DNA of 35,479 nucleotides. Source: Nemertoderma westbladi (Eukaryota; Xenacoelomorpha; Nemertodermatida; Nemertodermatidae). Numbering within the stretch: position 1 is the stretch's first letter; each line of letters begins with the position of its first letter. The position numbers and the translations under genes were made by a program. Where the stretch lies: assembly GCA_032718475.1 (NCBI GenBank), contig JAUCBJ010003154.1, forward strand, positions 1 through 35,479, in the 5' to 3' direction. This document shows, one piece after another, positions 1-10,557 of the stretch. The notes beneath the pieces were generated by a model. The model made no database searches, had not been told where the DNA came from, and worked only from the letters and a program-made list of their open reading frames with translations.

Positions 1-508
1 TTTAAATGTAATATACTAATAAGTACAGTATCATTATTCAATAATATTAATTATAATTAACTTTATATTGATAACTATTAACAAGAAAGATTACTAAAAT
101 ATTGCAGCAAAGACAGAAAGGCTGTATTGTTTTGAATAAATGATTAATGTTTCAACACCAACTAAATCTGCGAAAGTTGTTTACATCTGAAACTATCCAC
201 ATTTGCTGGGGCAATCACACAACTTCCATACCCGCCATCCTTCATCCTACTGTATATCGCATTTTTAACATGCCTTGGCTGCATACCGGTATGCCTGAAG
301 GCCTACTGCACTGCAATGTCATATGATGATACTGATACGTAACATGGCAACCTGATCCCCTATTGGCTATTTACCTATATCTCTTTCTCCTGATTGGTTA
401 TAGGATCAGGACAGACGTTTTATTCTACCTCGTTTTTTTTTAATGTCAAATTATCTAATTTGGTATTGGCGGTTATTTTCAGCACCGCTACAGCACATCA
501 GCAGTGCC

Positions 509-514
509 TTTATT
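509..514 (-). promoter_or_regulatory. Possible polyadenylation signal AATAAA
   Basis: The plus strand reads TTTATT, which is AATAAA on the minus strand, 13 nt downstream of the stop of the candidate last exon at 528-718. Its position fits a terminal exon, although the hexamer is common in AT-rich DNA. Confidence 0.4.
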
Positions 515-527
515 GGTGAGTGTTAAT

Positions 528-718
528 TTAACATAAACTAACGGGTTGTTTTTCGGCGGGTGGCCTAGACGCCGACATTCTTCGTCCCGTTACGTAAGGG
601 TCCGGCCCACCTCCTTCTGGTCCGTTGTTAGCGTAAGGTTGATCAACCCGAGGTAGGGGGGTGGAGTAGGTAAACTGAGGCAGAGGGGAATGACCACCAA
701 TTGGAGGGAACATAAAAC
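528..718 (-). CDS. Candidate alternative last exon of the Pro/Tyr-rich gene
   Basis: After a plausible acceptor (TGTCGATCAG) the frame is open for 62 codons to TAA at 530-528. The peptide starts FMFPPIGGHSPLPQ and is again rich in Pro, Gly and Tyr. The exon starts with 2 nt of a codon, the phase needed by either upstream donor (4579 or 2378). AATAAA on the minus strand at 514-509 lies 13 nt past the stop. Used instead of 2073-1856 it would replace the basic poly-Ser tail with a Pro-rich one. It could also be an exon of a separate gene or a chance ORF. Confidence 0.42.
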
Positions 719-808
719 CTGATCGACACAAAATAGGTCGCCATGAACTAAAACTTATCGAATAGTTTCTGGATTACAGCAATAAGTCGAGGCAACATGT
801 GTGATGTT

Positions 809-904
809 ATATAATGTAATAGGACAATATGATAATGCTCTCGATAATGATGATTGATATTTTTCGCTAAGGAGAGCATATGATATTGTCCTATTACATT
901 ATAT
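809..904. repeat. Long hairpin (about 33-bp stem, 29-nt loop)
   Basis: Positions 809-842 are nearly the reverse complement of 872-904, with one asymmetric base and a couple of mismatches near the middle. The core ATAATGTAATAGGACAATAT is matched perfectly. The size resembles a microRNA precursor, but a tiny palindromic transposable element would look the same. It lies between the candidate alternative last exon and exon 3, so it would be intronic in the longer isoform. Confidence 0.6.
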
Positions 905-1855
905 TTAATTCACCGTCACTCCACCCCACAACAATTCATTTATTATTATTGTGTAATGTTATGGTTAGAGCCCCAGAATAAACTCCAATAATTTTACACA
1001 TTTCAAATAATTTAACAAAATCCAGAAAATTACGGCTAGGGAAATATGCCTAAAATTGCGGTACTTCTGAATGAGTGATTGATATACAATTTGATGTAAT
1101 TTTTAAATGCATCAAAAATTGTGGAAGATCTAAGATAACTGGGGCAAATTATTATTTAATACAATCTATACCAAATACGGAAAATGCCACCAATAGAGTT
1201 ACCTTGTTGCTGGCAGGAAAGGAAGCGAATTAGGCTGATTACCACAGGACATCTGTGGACTTATAGAACAAATTACAAAATCCTCTAGCAATATGTTCTA
1301 GAGTCTAATGATTTCAGTGCTGCATTAATCTATAACTGATCACTTCACAAGGTATATTTACACAGGCAACAGCGGTGTAGGTCGTGTCACATTATGTGTG
1401 AAATCTGAAGTACTTGTTTCTTGGTGGTCCACTACTTCTTTTTCAAGGAGGTCAACTAATGAGCCCAGATAGGGGAAGGGGGATGGCAATCTCTTGTTTG
1501 CGATGAGAAGAAATGGGAAAGAAATTAGTAGCAGATGGACAAAACTTATACAAATTGTACCGGTATTAATAACTAATTATTACAAGTTGATTAAATAAAA
1601 TACAATGTATCTAAATATTAATTTACCTCTCAATTTAGTAGAATTATGATTTTTCAATTAAATACATAGTTTTACAATCCTACTTAAAAACGCCAGCACC
1701 AACAGAGCACAATTAATAGACGCGGATTAATGTACCACGAGGAATAAACTATCAGGTACAATAAATTAATAAAAATATTAATAAAAAATCAAACCGTTTA
1801 CTGTATGCAGTCGATAAAGATAAAACAAAAGAAAATTAGTGAAATATACTAATTA
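905..1855. other. No gene seen; AT-rich spacer
   Basis: AT-rich sequence with stops in all frames and no repeat or motif that I can support. It would be intron if the alternative last exon is real, otherwise the 3' untranslated region and flank of the Pro/Tyr-rich gene. Confidence 0.5.
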
Positions 1856-4732
1856 CTAAAAATATTGTTTCTTGCGTTCCGCCTTAGCTAGATTTCTCAT
1901 CATTTTTCGCTGCCTTTTCATTTCCTTCCGTTGCTGCTTACTGTAACCGTGGTAACGGTGTCCATCGGAAGACGAGCTAGAAGAGGAAGATGAAGAACTG
2001 GAAGATGAAGAACTTCGTCGGTTGTGTTTGTGCTTTTTGTGTTTGTGCATCTTTCGAGCGTGAGCTTGCCCCCCTAGTAGGGAGAATATTAATAATGAAT
2101 CATGAGCGAGGTGTTAGTATACTAATCACTAATATATTGCTAATAACTAATGAAAAAAGTGAGAAATCAATAAATTTAATATGGAACATGAACTGTTAAA
2201 ATATCCTACTATTTTGTTATATTTTAAATCGATTTCCAAAGATGTACAAACAATTTCCATGTAATTAGGCAATGAATGAAATATGATCAACATTGTCTAA
2301 TATCTACACTTAGCGTTCTAGCAGCTGTCTAATTCTAATTCTATAGCATTGGCGATACTATCATAACGTACACTGACCTGCTGGTAAGTGCGTCTGCCCA
2401 GGAAAGGGCATAGAGGAACCTGGAGGATAACCTGAATGTTGAGAGGGACCGGATGGGTACAGAGGTCCCCCTCCAATAATTGGTCCAGTTTGGGGGTACG
2501 GTATGCTCCCTTGCTCAGGGTAGGGGCTGGTACCAGGTTGAGGGTAGGGGTTGGCACCAGGTTGGGGGTATGGGTTGGCACCAGGTTGGGGGTAGGGGTT
2601 GGCACCAGGTTGGGGGCAGGGGTTGGCACCAGGTTGGGGGTAGGGGTTGGCACCAGGCTGGGGGTAGGGGTACCCTGGAGCGCCTATTAAGAAATACAGA
2701 TATATATATAAATATAAATAGTAACATATATATAAATAGAAATAGGACCAAAATATTTTCCGAAATATTAAAAAAAAAATTGAAAAAATAGTCTCATGAA
2801 ATGATGTGGGCTTAATTAAAACAATCGTTCACTGCAGTGACTGTCAAGGTCAGGTAATCAGGTTTAAAACTTGCCATAGCCCCATGGCATGGCCCAGCTG
2901 ATGAGCGAAATAGCACACATAATGGTGGGTCTTGTGCTCCAGAGTAGGTATGGGTGATGTCCCCCATGCCATATCTGACACTACTGCGACATCCACCCTG
3001 TGGAATGGCAAACCAGGATGTGGTATTTGCCACGAGAGCTGACTCGGCAAAAAAGCATCCCCTACCCCTAGTGGAATCCTTACAAAAAGTGCGCTGGATA
3101 GAAAAGCTAGAGAAAATCTAAATTTCAAGTCAAAATGCATCAGCCGCCACTGCGCCAGTTAAAAAAAAGATTAAGGATATTTTATGTGAATTACTGTGAA
3201 TAACACGGACCCCAACCCCCATCATCCGTCCATTGATAAATATGAATTAAAGAGATTAATTACGGTACGGTTCTAAAGGTGAAGGGATACAATTACATTA
3301 TATTGTACTTGGCCTACTTTTTACTTTATGTTTTCTGATTATTAAATAATTTATGTAGTTTAGTTAGGAATTACTTAATAATATTGCCAATCAACAGAAC
3401 TGACTTCAAGCATAGTATTATTTATTATGAAAAAATTAAGGAATACAATTTAAAAATTATGTATGACCAAGGCTGCAAATCATCATTGAACCACGCACAA
3501 TTTTTCAGCCTCGCTGCAATGTTGTCCAATACTACAATGTGTAGTGTACATACCAAGTAAATCACACAAAGTAAACATTAACAGCGCCATGAATACTGTA
3601 ATAAGACATGCAAGGAATAGTCAATCAGATATAGTTTACTGAATGTTAAACAGGTTGTTTAGCTATTGACAGAAATAATAGTATAAATAATAGTGTCAAC
3701 AGAAATTCAGTCCATCTTCAACAGGACTTCATCTCTGGAATAGATTGTTCTCGGCCGGGACCCAGTTCAAGGAGCGAAATGCAAAGCTGAGGACACAAAT
3801 TGGACCCTGTGGTCACAAGTCCCAGATAGACCATTTATTTTGAATCCATTATATATTCTGTTTCGTAATAAACACAGGAGTTCTATGCATGACTGTACAC
3901 GATTTTCTCTTCACACCTTCACCAGTGATAATCGTCTCATAGAGGCTAAGATAAATCAATGCCTTACAAGACAATACACTCTCTTTAAATATTTAAAAAA
4001 CAGAACATATCTTCCCCATTAGTTCAAATAGGCGACAAAACGATTAAACTCAAACAACAACACAATTTCTAGGTATATACACATACAAATTAAACTATCA
4101 AGGAAGACACACAACACACTGCATCCTTTCCAAAATGTCAAAATCATATGGAAATTTCTTTTTAAGTTAGGCCTACTTTATAATTTTCCACTTAGAATTC
4201 TTAGGCTACTGCTGTACTGTAAACAGTAACAGTACTACTCATTATTGTACTTCTCATATAGTATTATACTATGGGGAAGATAAGTGCATAATAAGTATAT
4301 AAATCCTATTAAAATTACTATAATGCCACACCTGGATACGTGCCATTAGTTTAAACCATTATCAGGCTCATTCAGCACCCATTTAGAAATCTCTAAAAAA
4401 TTCCCTATCGATTTAGTAGCCTTAGGCCTACCTATATGGCCTAGAATTGTCAAAATTTTTGTACGCCATCCGCTAGCCCGCAATGAAAAGAAACCGCAAG
4501 CACTTACTGTACTTAATTATTTCAAAAGACATCCCATATACATACACACAGTAATGGCAGAATGCAGGAATGACGAACCTTGTTGTTGGTGATACGGCTG
4601 GTTGGCATGCCCATGCGATTGGCCAGGATATCCGTATTGATATAGGTTATTTGAATCAGGGGCGTTCATTGGTGGATATGCGAGTGATGGATTCCCGGTC
4701 GGAGTTGGTTCGTAGGGGTTAGGGTATGACAT
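1856..4732 (-). CDS. Spliced gene, Pro/Tyr-rich repeat protein with basic poly-Ser tail (3 exons, ~225 aa)
   Basis: I do not recognise the family. Coding exons are 4732-4579, 2683-2378 and 2073-1856. Donors are AAG|GTTCGT and CAG|GTCAGT; acceptors are TTAATAG and CCCTACTAG. Each exon leaves 1 nt and the next supplies 2, so both introns are phase 1 and the join gives 678 nt, 225 codons plus stop. The start ATG at 4732 follows ACC, a good animal context. Residues 1-51 begin [15 protein letters not shown]. Residues 52-153 carry about six PYPQPGAN-type repeats, then PYPEQG and GGGPLYP low-complexity sequence. The last exon has a [11 protein letters not shown] stretch, about 16 serines, and a basic tail ending KKQYF. 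There is no signal peptide, membrane segment or folded domain. The composition suggests an intrinsically disordered, possibly RNA- or condensate-associated protein, but this is inference. The matching phase and an open frame across all exons are the main support. Confidence 0.72.
2530..2675. repeat. 24-bp coding minisatellite (PYPQPGAN repeat)
   Basis: About six tandem copies of a 24-bp unit (plus strand GGTTGGCACCAGGTTGGGGG and four more bases) lie within exon 2. Because 24 is divisible by three, unit number can change without breaking the frame. All frames stay open across the array, which produces several spurious ORFs. The frame that joins exons 1 and 3 encodes the PYPQPGAN repeat. Confidence 0.85.
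2684..4578 (-). other. Intron 1 of the Pro/Tyr-rich gene
   Basis: The intron starts GTTCGT at 4578 and ends AG at 2685-2684, about 1.9 kb. I see no further exon in it. It contains an AT-dinucleotide-rich tract near 2700-2760. A weakly coding-looking minus-strand stretch at 2850-3140 is discussed among the rejected items. Confidence 0.6.
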
Positions 4733-6965
4733 GGTAAAATGCAGCACTCAGAAAACAATGGAAACCAAGCTCAGACAGACAGAAGCAGGATACTGTCTGA
4801 CTGGGGCTGGGGTATCAGTGTATGTAGGCCTATGTCTATCAGTCTGTCAGTTCAGCAGTTATCTTATCACATACAGACATAACATACAGGCATAGCCTAC
4901 CCCTGTACCGTACCCCTAGGCCTACCGTTAACTGTATTAAGGTTTGTATAATAGGCACATCAACCACGAAGATCACGAAGGTCTCTTAAACGCTCGTGCT
5001 GCTATGTGCTGTTCAATACACCAATAGAAACAATACGCTAACTGGCTAACGCCTAACGCTAGGCCTACCCCTTTCTGCCATTTTACTGCAGTCAGCAGTC
5101 AGGCAGTGTACCGGTACTATACGTACAGCTGTACAGTAGTATAGTGCTGATGGAAAGACAAAATTGGACCAAAAGTCCAAAATTGGATGCGCAAAACTTT
5201 AAATGACGGTTGTCTTTGTGGTGCACCGTGAAATTTTCTCGTGCACGGTTACTGAGGTTAAAACTCTTATTTTGTAGTAAAGAACATGTACAGACAGATG
5301 TAGGTTAAATTTCAGATCCCGTCCGAAAAAATTGTAGGCCGTGGAAAATTCACTGTAATTCATATCAAAATTAATTCCGATATTGGAATGGAAGTCCAAT
5401 TTTGACAAGTCCAAAATCGCCTACCGGTATACTGGTATATCACCGACTGGCAGTGGTCTGGTGGTAACCCGTCTGCCCGTATCGTCAGATCGTTTTCCAA
5501 TTTTCATGTACCAAGTATACCTGTATACAGACAGACATATATACCGGTACAGGTAGACCTAGTGCCTGAGTGCAGTTGTGATATAACAGTCTGCTAGGGG
5601 TCCGGTAAACAGGTAAATCCTTACCAAATGGGCTGTTACCTGTTACCTCTCTCTGAGTCTCTGACTGACAGCGTGACAGCCCCTATCTGCCTATAGCTGT
5701 ATAGGGAAAATGGCCCATTTCAGCATTTGCCATTACTGCATTATGAATGATCAGTAGGCCTACAGTCTGACAATACTACACGTACAGCAGTCAGGCAGTA
5801 CAGTATTACAGTATTATGAGTACAGTCAGACAGTGGTCTGGCAGCCATGGTCAATGTATTACTGATTCTGGGGGCAGTGGCAGCCCTGGGCCACACCATG
5901 GCACATGGGGTATTCTATATTAAACTTTTACTGAACATTTTATATACCTCAGTACATATTACTACAAATGCCTGTACTTCAGTACTTCATTACAATTAAT
6001 TTTCTGATTGGCCATTCACTACCCGTCTGCCCGTACATTGTATTATTTACAATGTAATAATACAAACATACAAGACACTGTCTGTCTCTGTCATACTGTG
6101 GCTGTGGGCTAATACAATATACTGTAATATAATATGATGATAATATGAACAAGAATACAATAATTAAAGTAGACCAAAAGAATACAAATTAAGTGTATTG
6201 GCGTGGTGGTGGTGGTGGTAGGGCCAAATTGCTAGCTGATAGAGTTTGAGTAGAATGTAGGATGTGATGGTAATTGGCCCTTGCTTATGCCAATCAACGT
6301 GTACAATATCTGGCAAACATATAATGAACTAATATTGTCTAATAGCCTAATTAATATGATGTACTATAAAGCAATCAGAAAATTAATTGTAATGAAAACT
6401 AACATTTGATTTGATATGTTAAGCAGAGCATAATTAGCTACTGTACTGTAATAAATGGCATGTAATCAAGCTTGCAATTACCTAATAAAGCACCTTCACG
6501 GATTACAATTACACAGAATAAAATAGTTACAAAATACTATTGTGTAGTACCCTCTCGTACCGGTAACCGTCGTACGCTCTCGTACCGGAGAAGGCAAGTT
6601 AATTTAATGTAACATAAACATAATATAATATAATAATATAATAAACATAATTAATTACTATTGCATAAAGGTACCTTTTGTATATCACTAATAGGGTGTA
6701 GGTGATCGCGCAGCCGCCTCTCTGTGCAAAAAATACATAGCTAAAAGGGCAGGGGGTTGCAGAAAAATGCTTATACGGAGTAAGCCTAGTAAGTATTGCG
6801 ACCCCATCTCCCCATTCCTTACTTTCTTGAACGATCAACCCAAGTGTAGCACATTGACCACTCAGAATAAATTTTCTTATCCGTTGAAATCATTAAATTT
6901 ACTAAATTATACTTTTATGATATTTATTGATATTGTGATATGTAGTGTCGTAAATTACGGTAATT

Positions 6966-7014
6966 ATTTAAGGGGGTTTATTTAAGGGGGTTTATTTAAG
7001 GGGATTAATTTAAG
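6966..7014. repeat. 14-bp tandem repeat, about 3 copies
   Basis: The unit GGGGGTTTATTTAA repeats with a 14-bp period. The third copy has diverged to GGGGATTAATTTAA. Confidence 0.9.
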
Positions 7015-7743
7015 TAGCCCCTCTATCCGTTTCCGTCTATCAGTTTGTCCGTCAAAATTTAGAAGACAGACAGGCTATCAGACAGACACATTAGATACAA
7101 CCAAACATTAAAACTGACATCAGAAATGAAATCACCGACCCCGAAAACCCCCATATTGATAATTTTATTGAGTTGGTATGAAGCCATAGTGTCAAACATT
7201 ACAGACCGATTAGCAGACTACAGTCAGTCAGGTTTGAGCGGGAAGGTTCAAATTTTAAAGCAAATTATCTCGGAATTACATTTCACGATATTTCCATTTT
7301 TCAAAATACTACTCCTCCGCCGTTTTTCACCCAAATTCGATAATTTATGGCTCGTTTGAAAGGTTTTTTTAAAAACTTGAAAAATTATCCAGCACTTATT
7401 TGACAATTTTTTTTTTAAATATTATTGAAAATTTTTATTAATTTTATTAATTTTAATTAATAAATTTAATAAATTTACTTAAAAATTAATAATTTAAAAA
7501 ATCGGCTGGGTAATTTTTGTAGACGCGAAGGTGCTGAGTCCAAAAAAGTTGGTTTCAAAAAATTTGAATAAATATTAAGGGACTAGTAGTGCTGATAGTG
7601 AAATATTCAATTCCGCCACTCGCCGCCAGAGGGACACAACAAAATTTAAAATTTCAATTTTTGTTGGTCTTTGGCCTTCCCCACGTTGGCTGAACACCAC
7701 ATCACAGTGATATTGACCTACAACACGAAGTTAGAGTTGTTAA

Positions 7744-7761
7744 CCCCCCCCCCCCCCCCCC
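7744..7761. repeat. Homopolymer run of 18 C
   Basis: An unbroken C tract, followed by AT-rich sequence. Its length should be treated as uncertain because such runs are prone to sequencing and assembly error. Confidence 0.9.
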
Positions 7762-8518
7762 TTAATTGTTTTAGTTACTGTAGAAAAACCTTTGTAACCC
7801 GCCCCTTTTCCCTCTATTGTTAACGAGATCGTTTATTGTTTAGATTATAAAGGCCCTCATCTGTAAGCTGCTCGTTTTCTTCATTGCTAATACAGCGTAC
7901 CTATATTATTTTGGTTATATTAATATTAGCTTCCTGCGACTCCACCCGCATTATTACTACACATTACGAACACAAATGCCGTATGAAAGAATTCGGAATT
8001 CTCGTTTCGCCCAGCAAAAGAGCGTAAGATAACATTTAGTCTATTAATCTACTGTATTAGACGTACGACATGGGCAAAACTACAGTATAGGCCTTCAATA
8101 CAGTAAAGTATACAGTATACTATCATTATCGTAGCTTTCTGCCCCGACAGTCGTCCGACCCTGACAACATTTATAGGATCTGCGTCGGTGACGTAGCATA
8201 GATCAGGCATGTGAAAGAATGTTTCTTGATACCGCCTTCTTCAGTGATGCATAGCCATAGATTTGACAATCATTTTTAATTTTCGTTTTCTGGGCGCAAT
8301 CAAAATTCAACCCTTGCCAGAGTAAAATCGAATGCAATAATAACAGCTGATTCAGAGCAAAAATTAAACTGTAACCTGTGCCTCATTATTATTTACTTTC
8401 GTTTATTGTTTTGGTTAGAATAGCGTGTACCACTGTATCCTGCTCCTTTCCCGAAAGTTAATCATTAACAAATGAAGATTCGAAGCCATTCGAATGGTTG
8501 CGTAAATTCCCATTCTAA

Positions 8519-8624
8519 AAAAGAAAAAAAATCTGACTCACGTCATTAGTCGAGAGGTGAAACTGTAGTATCTCCGTTTTAAATTTAATTCAACCTCATT
8601 AAGATTTGTCGAAACATTTGGGGT
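8519..8624. mobile_element. Diverged end fragment of the foldback element
   Basis: This stretch matches the right terminal arm of the foldback element at 10558-11964. Shared words in the same order are a GCTCAC-like start, GAGGTGAAACT, TCTCCGTTT/TCTCTGTTT and CTCATTAAGATTTGT, ending in a TTTGGGG tract. It ends where the 160-bp tandem duplication begins. Confidence 0.6.
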
Positions 8625-8625
8625 C

Positions 8626-8920
8626 ACTGAATTGAGGATTAGATAATAAGACACTAAGAAGATTTTGTAAGCTGACTTGGTGTGTGTAACAGTAGCAATG
8701 ATATCTCGCTACGCTCAGAAAGATAATATTAGTTCCTTCAATGATTGGTATAGGCCTAGCTGTACATACGAGGCAGGTTTACTAAACTGAATTAAGTATT
8801 AGATAATAAAAAAAAAGAAGATGGTGTAATCCAACTTGGTGTGTGTAACAGTAGCAATGATATCTCGCTACCCTCAGAAAGTTAATATTAGTTCCTTCAA
8901 AAGGTATAGCTTTACATGCA
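8626..8920. repeat. Tandem duplication, 160-bp unit, two copies
   Basis: The segment starting ACTGAATTGAGGATTAGATA at 8626 recurs at 8786 with substitutions and small indels. Both copies contain TGTGTGTAACAGTAGCAATG followed by ATATCTCGCTAC and TAATATTAGTTCCTTCA. No coding signal is seen. Confidence 0.85.
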
Positions 8921-9127
8921 GTAGTGGCAACTCTGTAGTTGGCGACATGGCTTGAGTACAATTTGTTACATAGCTACACCATACCAACACCAGCACAGGT
9001 TCTAGTCTTATGTCTCACGTCTCCGCAGTCTAGCAGGATTGGCCTGACGGCATGGCCTGGGCGGAGGGCAGTGCAGTACAGTAGTAGTGCACAGTTACAG
9101 TAGGCATAAAATTAGAGAACATCTTTT

Positions 9128-9300
9128 CGACCTACACGTAGAGGTCTACGCGTAGCTGCGCGAAGTTTGTAACTTCCATTCCTGTCATTTACCAGTAGGT
9201 AAATGACTCACTGCCTTCCTAACAACTATGCGTAGGTGTTTTAAAACTGCGCGTAGGTAATTTGAAGCTACGCGAAGTTACGCGCAGCGGTCCTGATAAC
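9128..9300. repeat. Cluster of ACGCGTAG-type words with a perfect 10-bp hairpin
   Basis: Related words (CTACGCGTAG, CTGCGCG, TGCGCGTAGG, TTACGCGCAG) occur on both strands around a perfect hairpin at 9184-9207: GTCATTTACC, loop AGTA, GGTAAATGAC. A similar cluster of GCGTAGG/CCTACGC words lies at 10021-10066. Probably a degenerate palindromic repeat. Confidence 0.55.
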
Positions 9301-10166
9301 AACGATTTTTCATTTCAGGTCCGGCAGGGCTTGAGTTGTTAGGCAAGTATCGGTATATGTCAGGTATCTGAATATCAGACAAACGGAATAACGGAATCGG
9401 TTGCACATCTCTCTACACAGCACTGGTAATTAATAATATTCGGCTCTCCGCTGTCACATAGAAACACAGGATGAATAAAACATTGACCTAAAATTCACGT
9501 CAATTGGATAATTTAAATATTCTACAGTACTATAAAGCTACCAGTCTACCGGTGAAGTGCTTAAACGAAAGCTGATAATATTCTATTAGTCTCCTCCCCC
9601 TTGACGATGGGTTAGCACATTAAATATAGCCTTGATCTCTCGTGAACAAACGAAATAAATGGCAATGGAGAATCGATAAGAACCATATCGACCTATTTTC
9701 TTGTAAATTATTTTTTAACTCTAAACATTAAAAACACATTTATTGAGCGCGTAACACATAGAGTAAAAAATAACGTAGCATAAAGTAGCAAAAAGTAGCG
9801 TACTGTATACCACACTTTACATGGCTGCAAGGGAGTATACATACTGTACAGTACAGGTATAGGCTAGGAGAAGCTTCTGTTGAAAGCATTTGATGGGTGT
9901 ATACACTGTCTGACTGTACATGTAGTCTATCGAACACACAGTATGTGTCTTATTTTAGTATTGTACCGCTTGGAATGTACTGTAGGCCTACTAATTATAA
10001 ACGTCGTATACGTTGGTTATGCGTAGCACCTACGCATAGTTTGCGTAGGACCTACGCGTAGGACCTGTCCATGTTAAAACTCTGAAACAGGATGAATGCA
10101 GATGAACAGGGAAAATGTTTGCAAAAATTAAAACGCGTTGTGCGCGGTAAAATAATGGGCTGATGG

Positions 10167-10209
10167 GTGCGCGTGCGCGTGCGCGTGCGCGTGCACGTGC
10201 GCGTGCGCG
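10167..10209. repeat. Alternating purine-pyrimidine GT/GC run (43 nt)
   Basis: Strict alternation of G or A with T or C, mostly GCGCGT units. Such sequence is prone to adopt Z-DNA under supercoiling. It lies about 80 bp from the inverted-repeat element at 10287. Confidence 0.85.
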
Positions 10210-10286
10210 GAAAAGGCCAAAAACGTGCGCCGTGCATCCACAAAGCAGGCCACATGTGCGCGCTTGCGCGTTCTTGCGCACCAAAA

Positions 10287-10551
10287 ATTACCTGTTTTTC
10301 TAAACATATGTAAGTACGGAAATTTTAATTGACCATTTAATACGGTAATATAAAACAATACAATTTAAAATCATTAAATTGCAAATCTAGAGTACGGGAG
10401 TACGCATATTGAAAGTACCCAACCCCCTTAATGAGGCGGGTCTTTACAGTATGTCGTCGTATGCATTCGTGGCAGGTTAATTCAACTATTTCTTATTAAC
10501 TACTCGGTCTGTCGGTTTCCGTACTTACATATGTTTAGAAAAACAGGTAAT
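10287..10551. mobile_element. Short inverted-repeat element (MITE-like), perfect 36-bp arms
   Basis: Positions 10287-10322 are the exact reverse complement of 10516-10551; the arms begin ATTACCTG and end CAGGTAAT. The 193-bp interior has no ORF. A non-autonomous DNA transposon is the simplest reading, but I see no clear target duplication. Confidence 0.7.
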
Positions 10552-10557
10552 GTTTTC

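Larger units (their letters stand above)
4733..8518. other. Intergenic stretch, no supportable gene
   Basis: The upstream flank of the Pro/Tyr-rich gene, about 3.8 kb. It is dominated by short recurring words (CAGTCAGACAG, TACCGGTA, TAGGCCTA), a (GGT)n run near 6204-6222 and AT-rich blocks. The short ORFs show no domain, repeat or composition suggesting a protein. I could not place a promoter. Confidence 0.5.

Noticed and set aside
2318-2791. Several long ORFs over the GGTTGGCACCAG repeats on both strands ([24 protein letters not shown] types).
   Set aside because: A 24-bp repeat stays open in many frames. Only the PYPQPGAN frame joins in phase to exons on both sides.
2850-3140. Minus-strand ORF with [11 protein letters not shown], resembling the HELGHxLGL zinc site of metalloproteases.
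   Set aside because: The catalytic Glu is Gln, the third His is missing and nothing upstream looks like a protease. The stretch lies in the intron of the Pro/Tyr-rich gene. Probably chance; a dead exon cannot be excluded.
3840-4022. 60-codon plus-strand ORF.
   Set aside because: No recognisable feature, and it lies in the intron of a gene on the other strand.
5158-5417. Possible inverted pair of TCCAAAATTGGA/GTCCAATTTTGAC words around a 71-codon minus-strand ORF.
   Set aside because: The words are self-complementary and the match is short; neither a MITE nor a gene is supportable.
7126-7359. 77-codon plus-strand ORF with a hydrophobic start.
   Set aside because: AT-rich context, no motif, no splice partners; length is within chance expectation.
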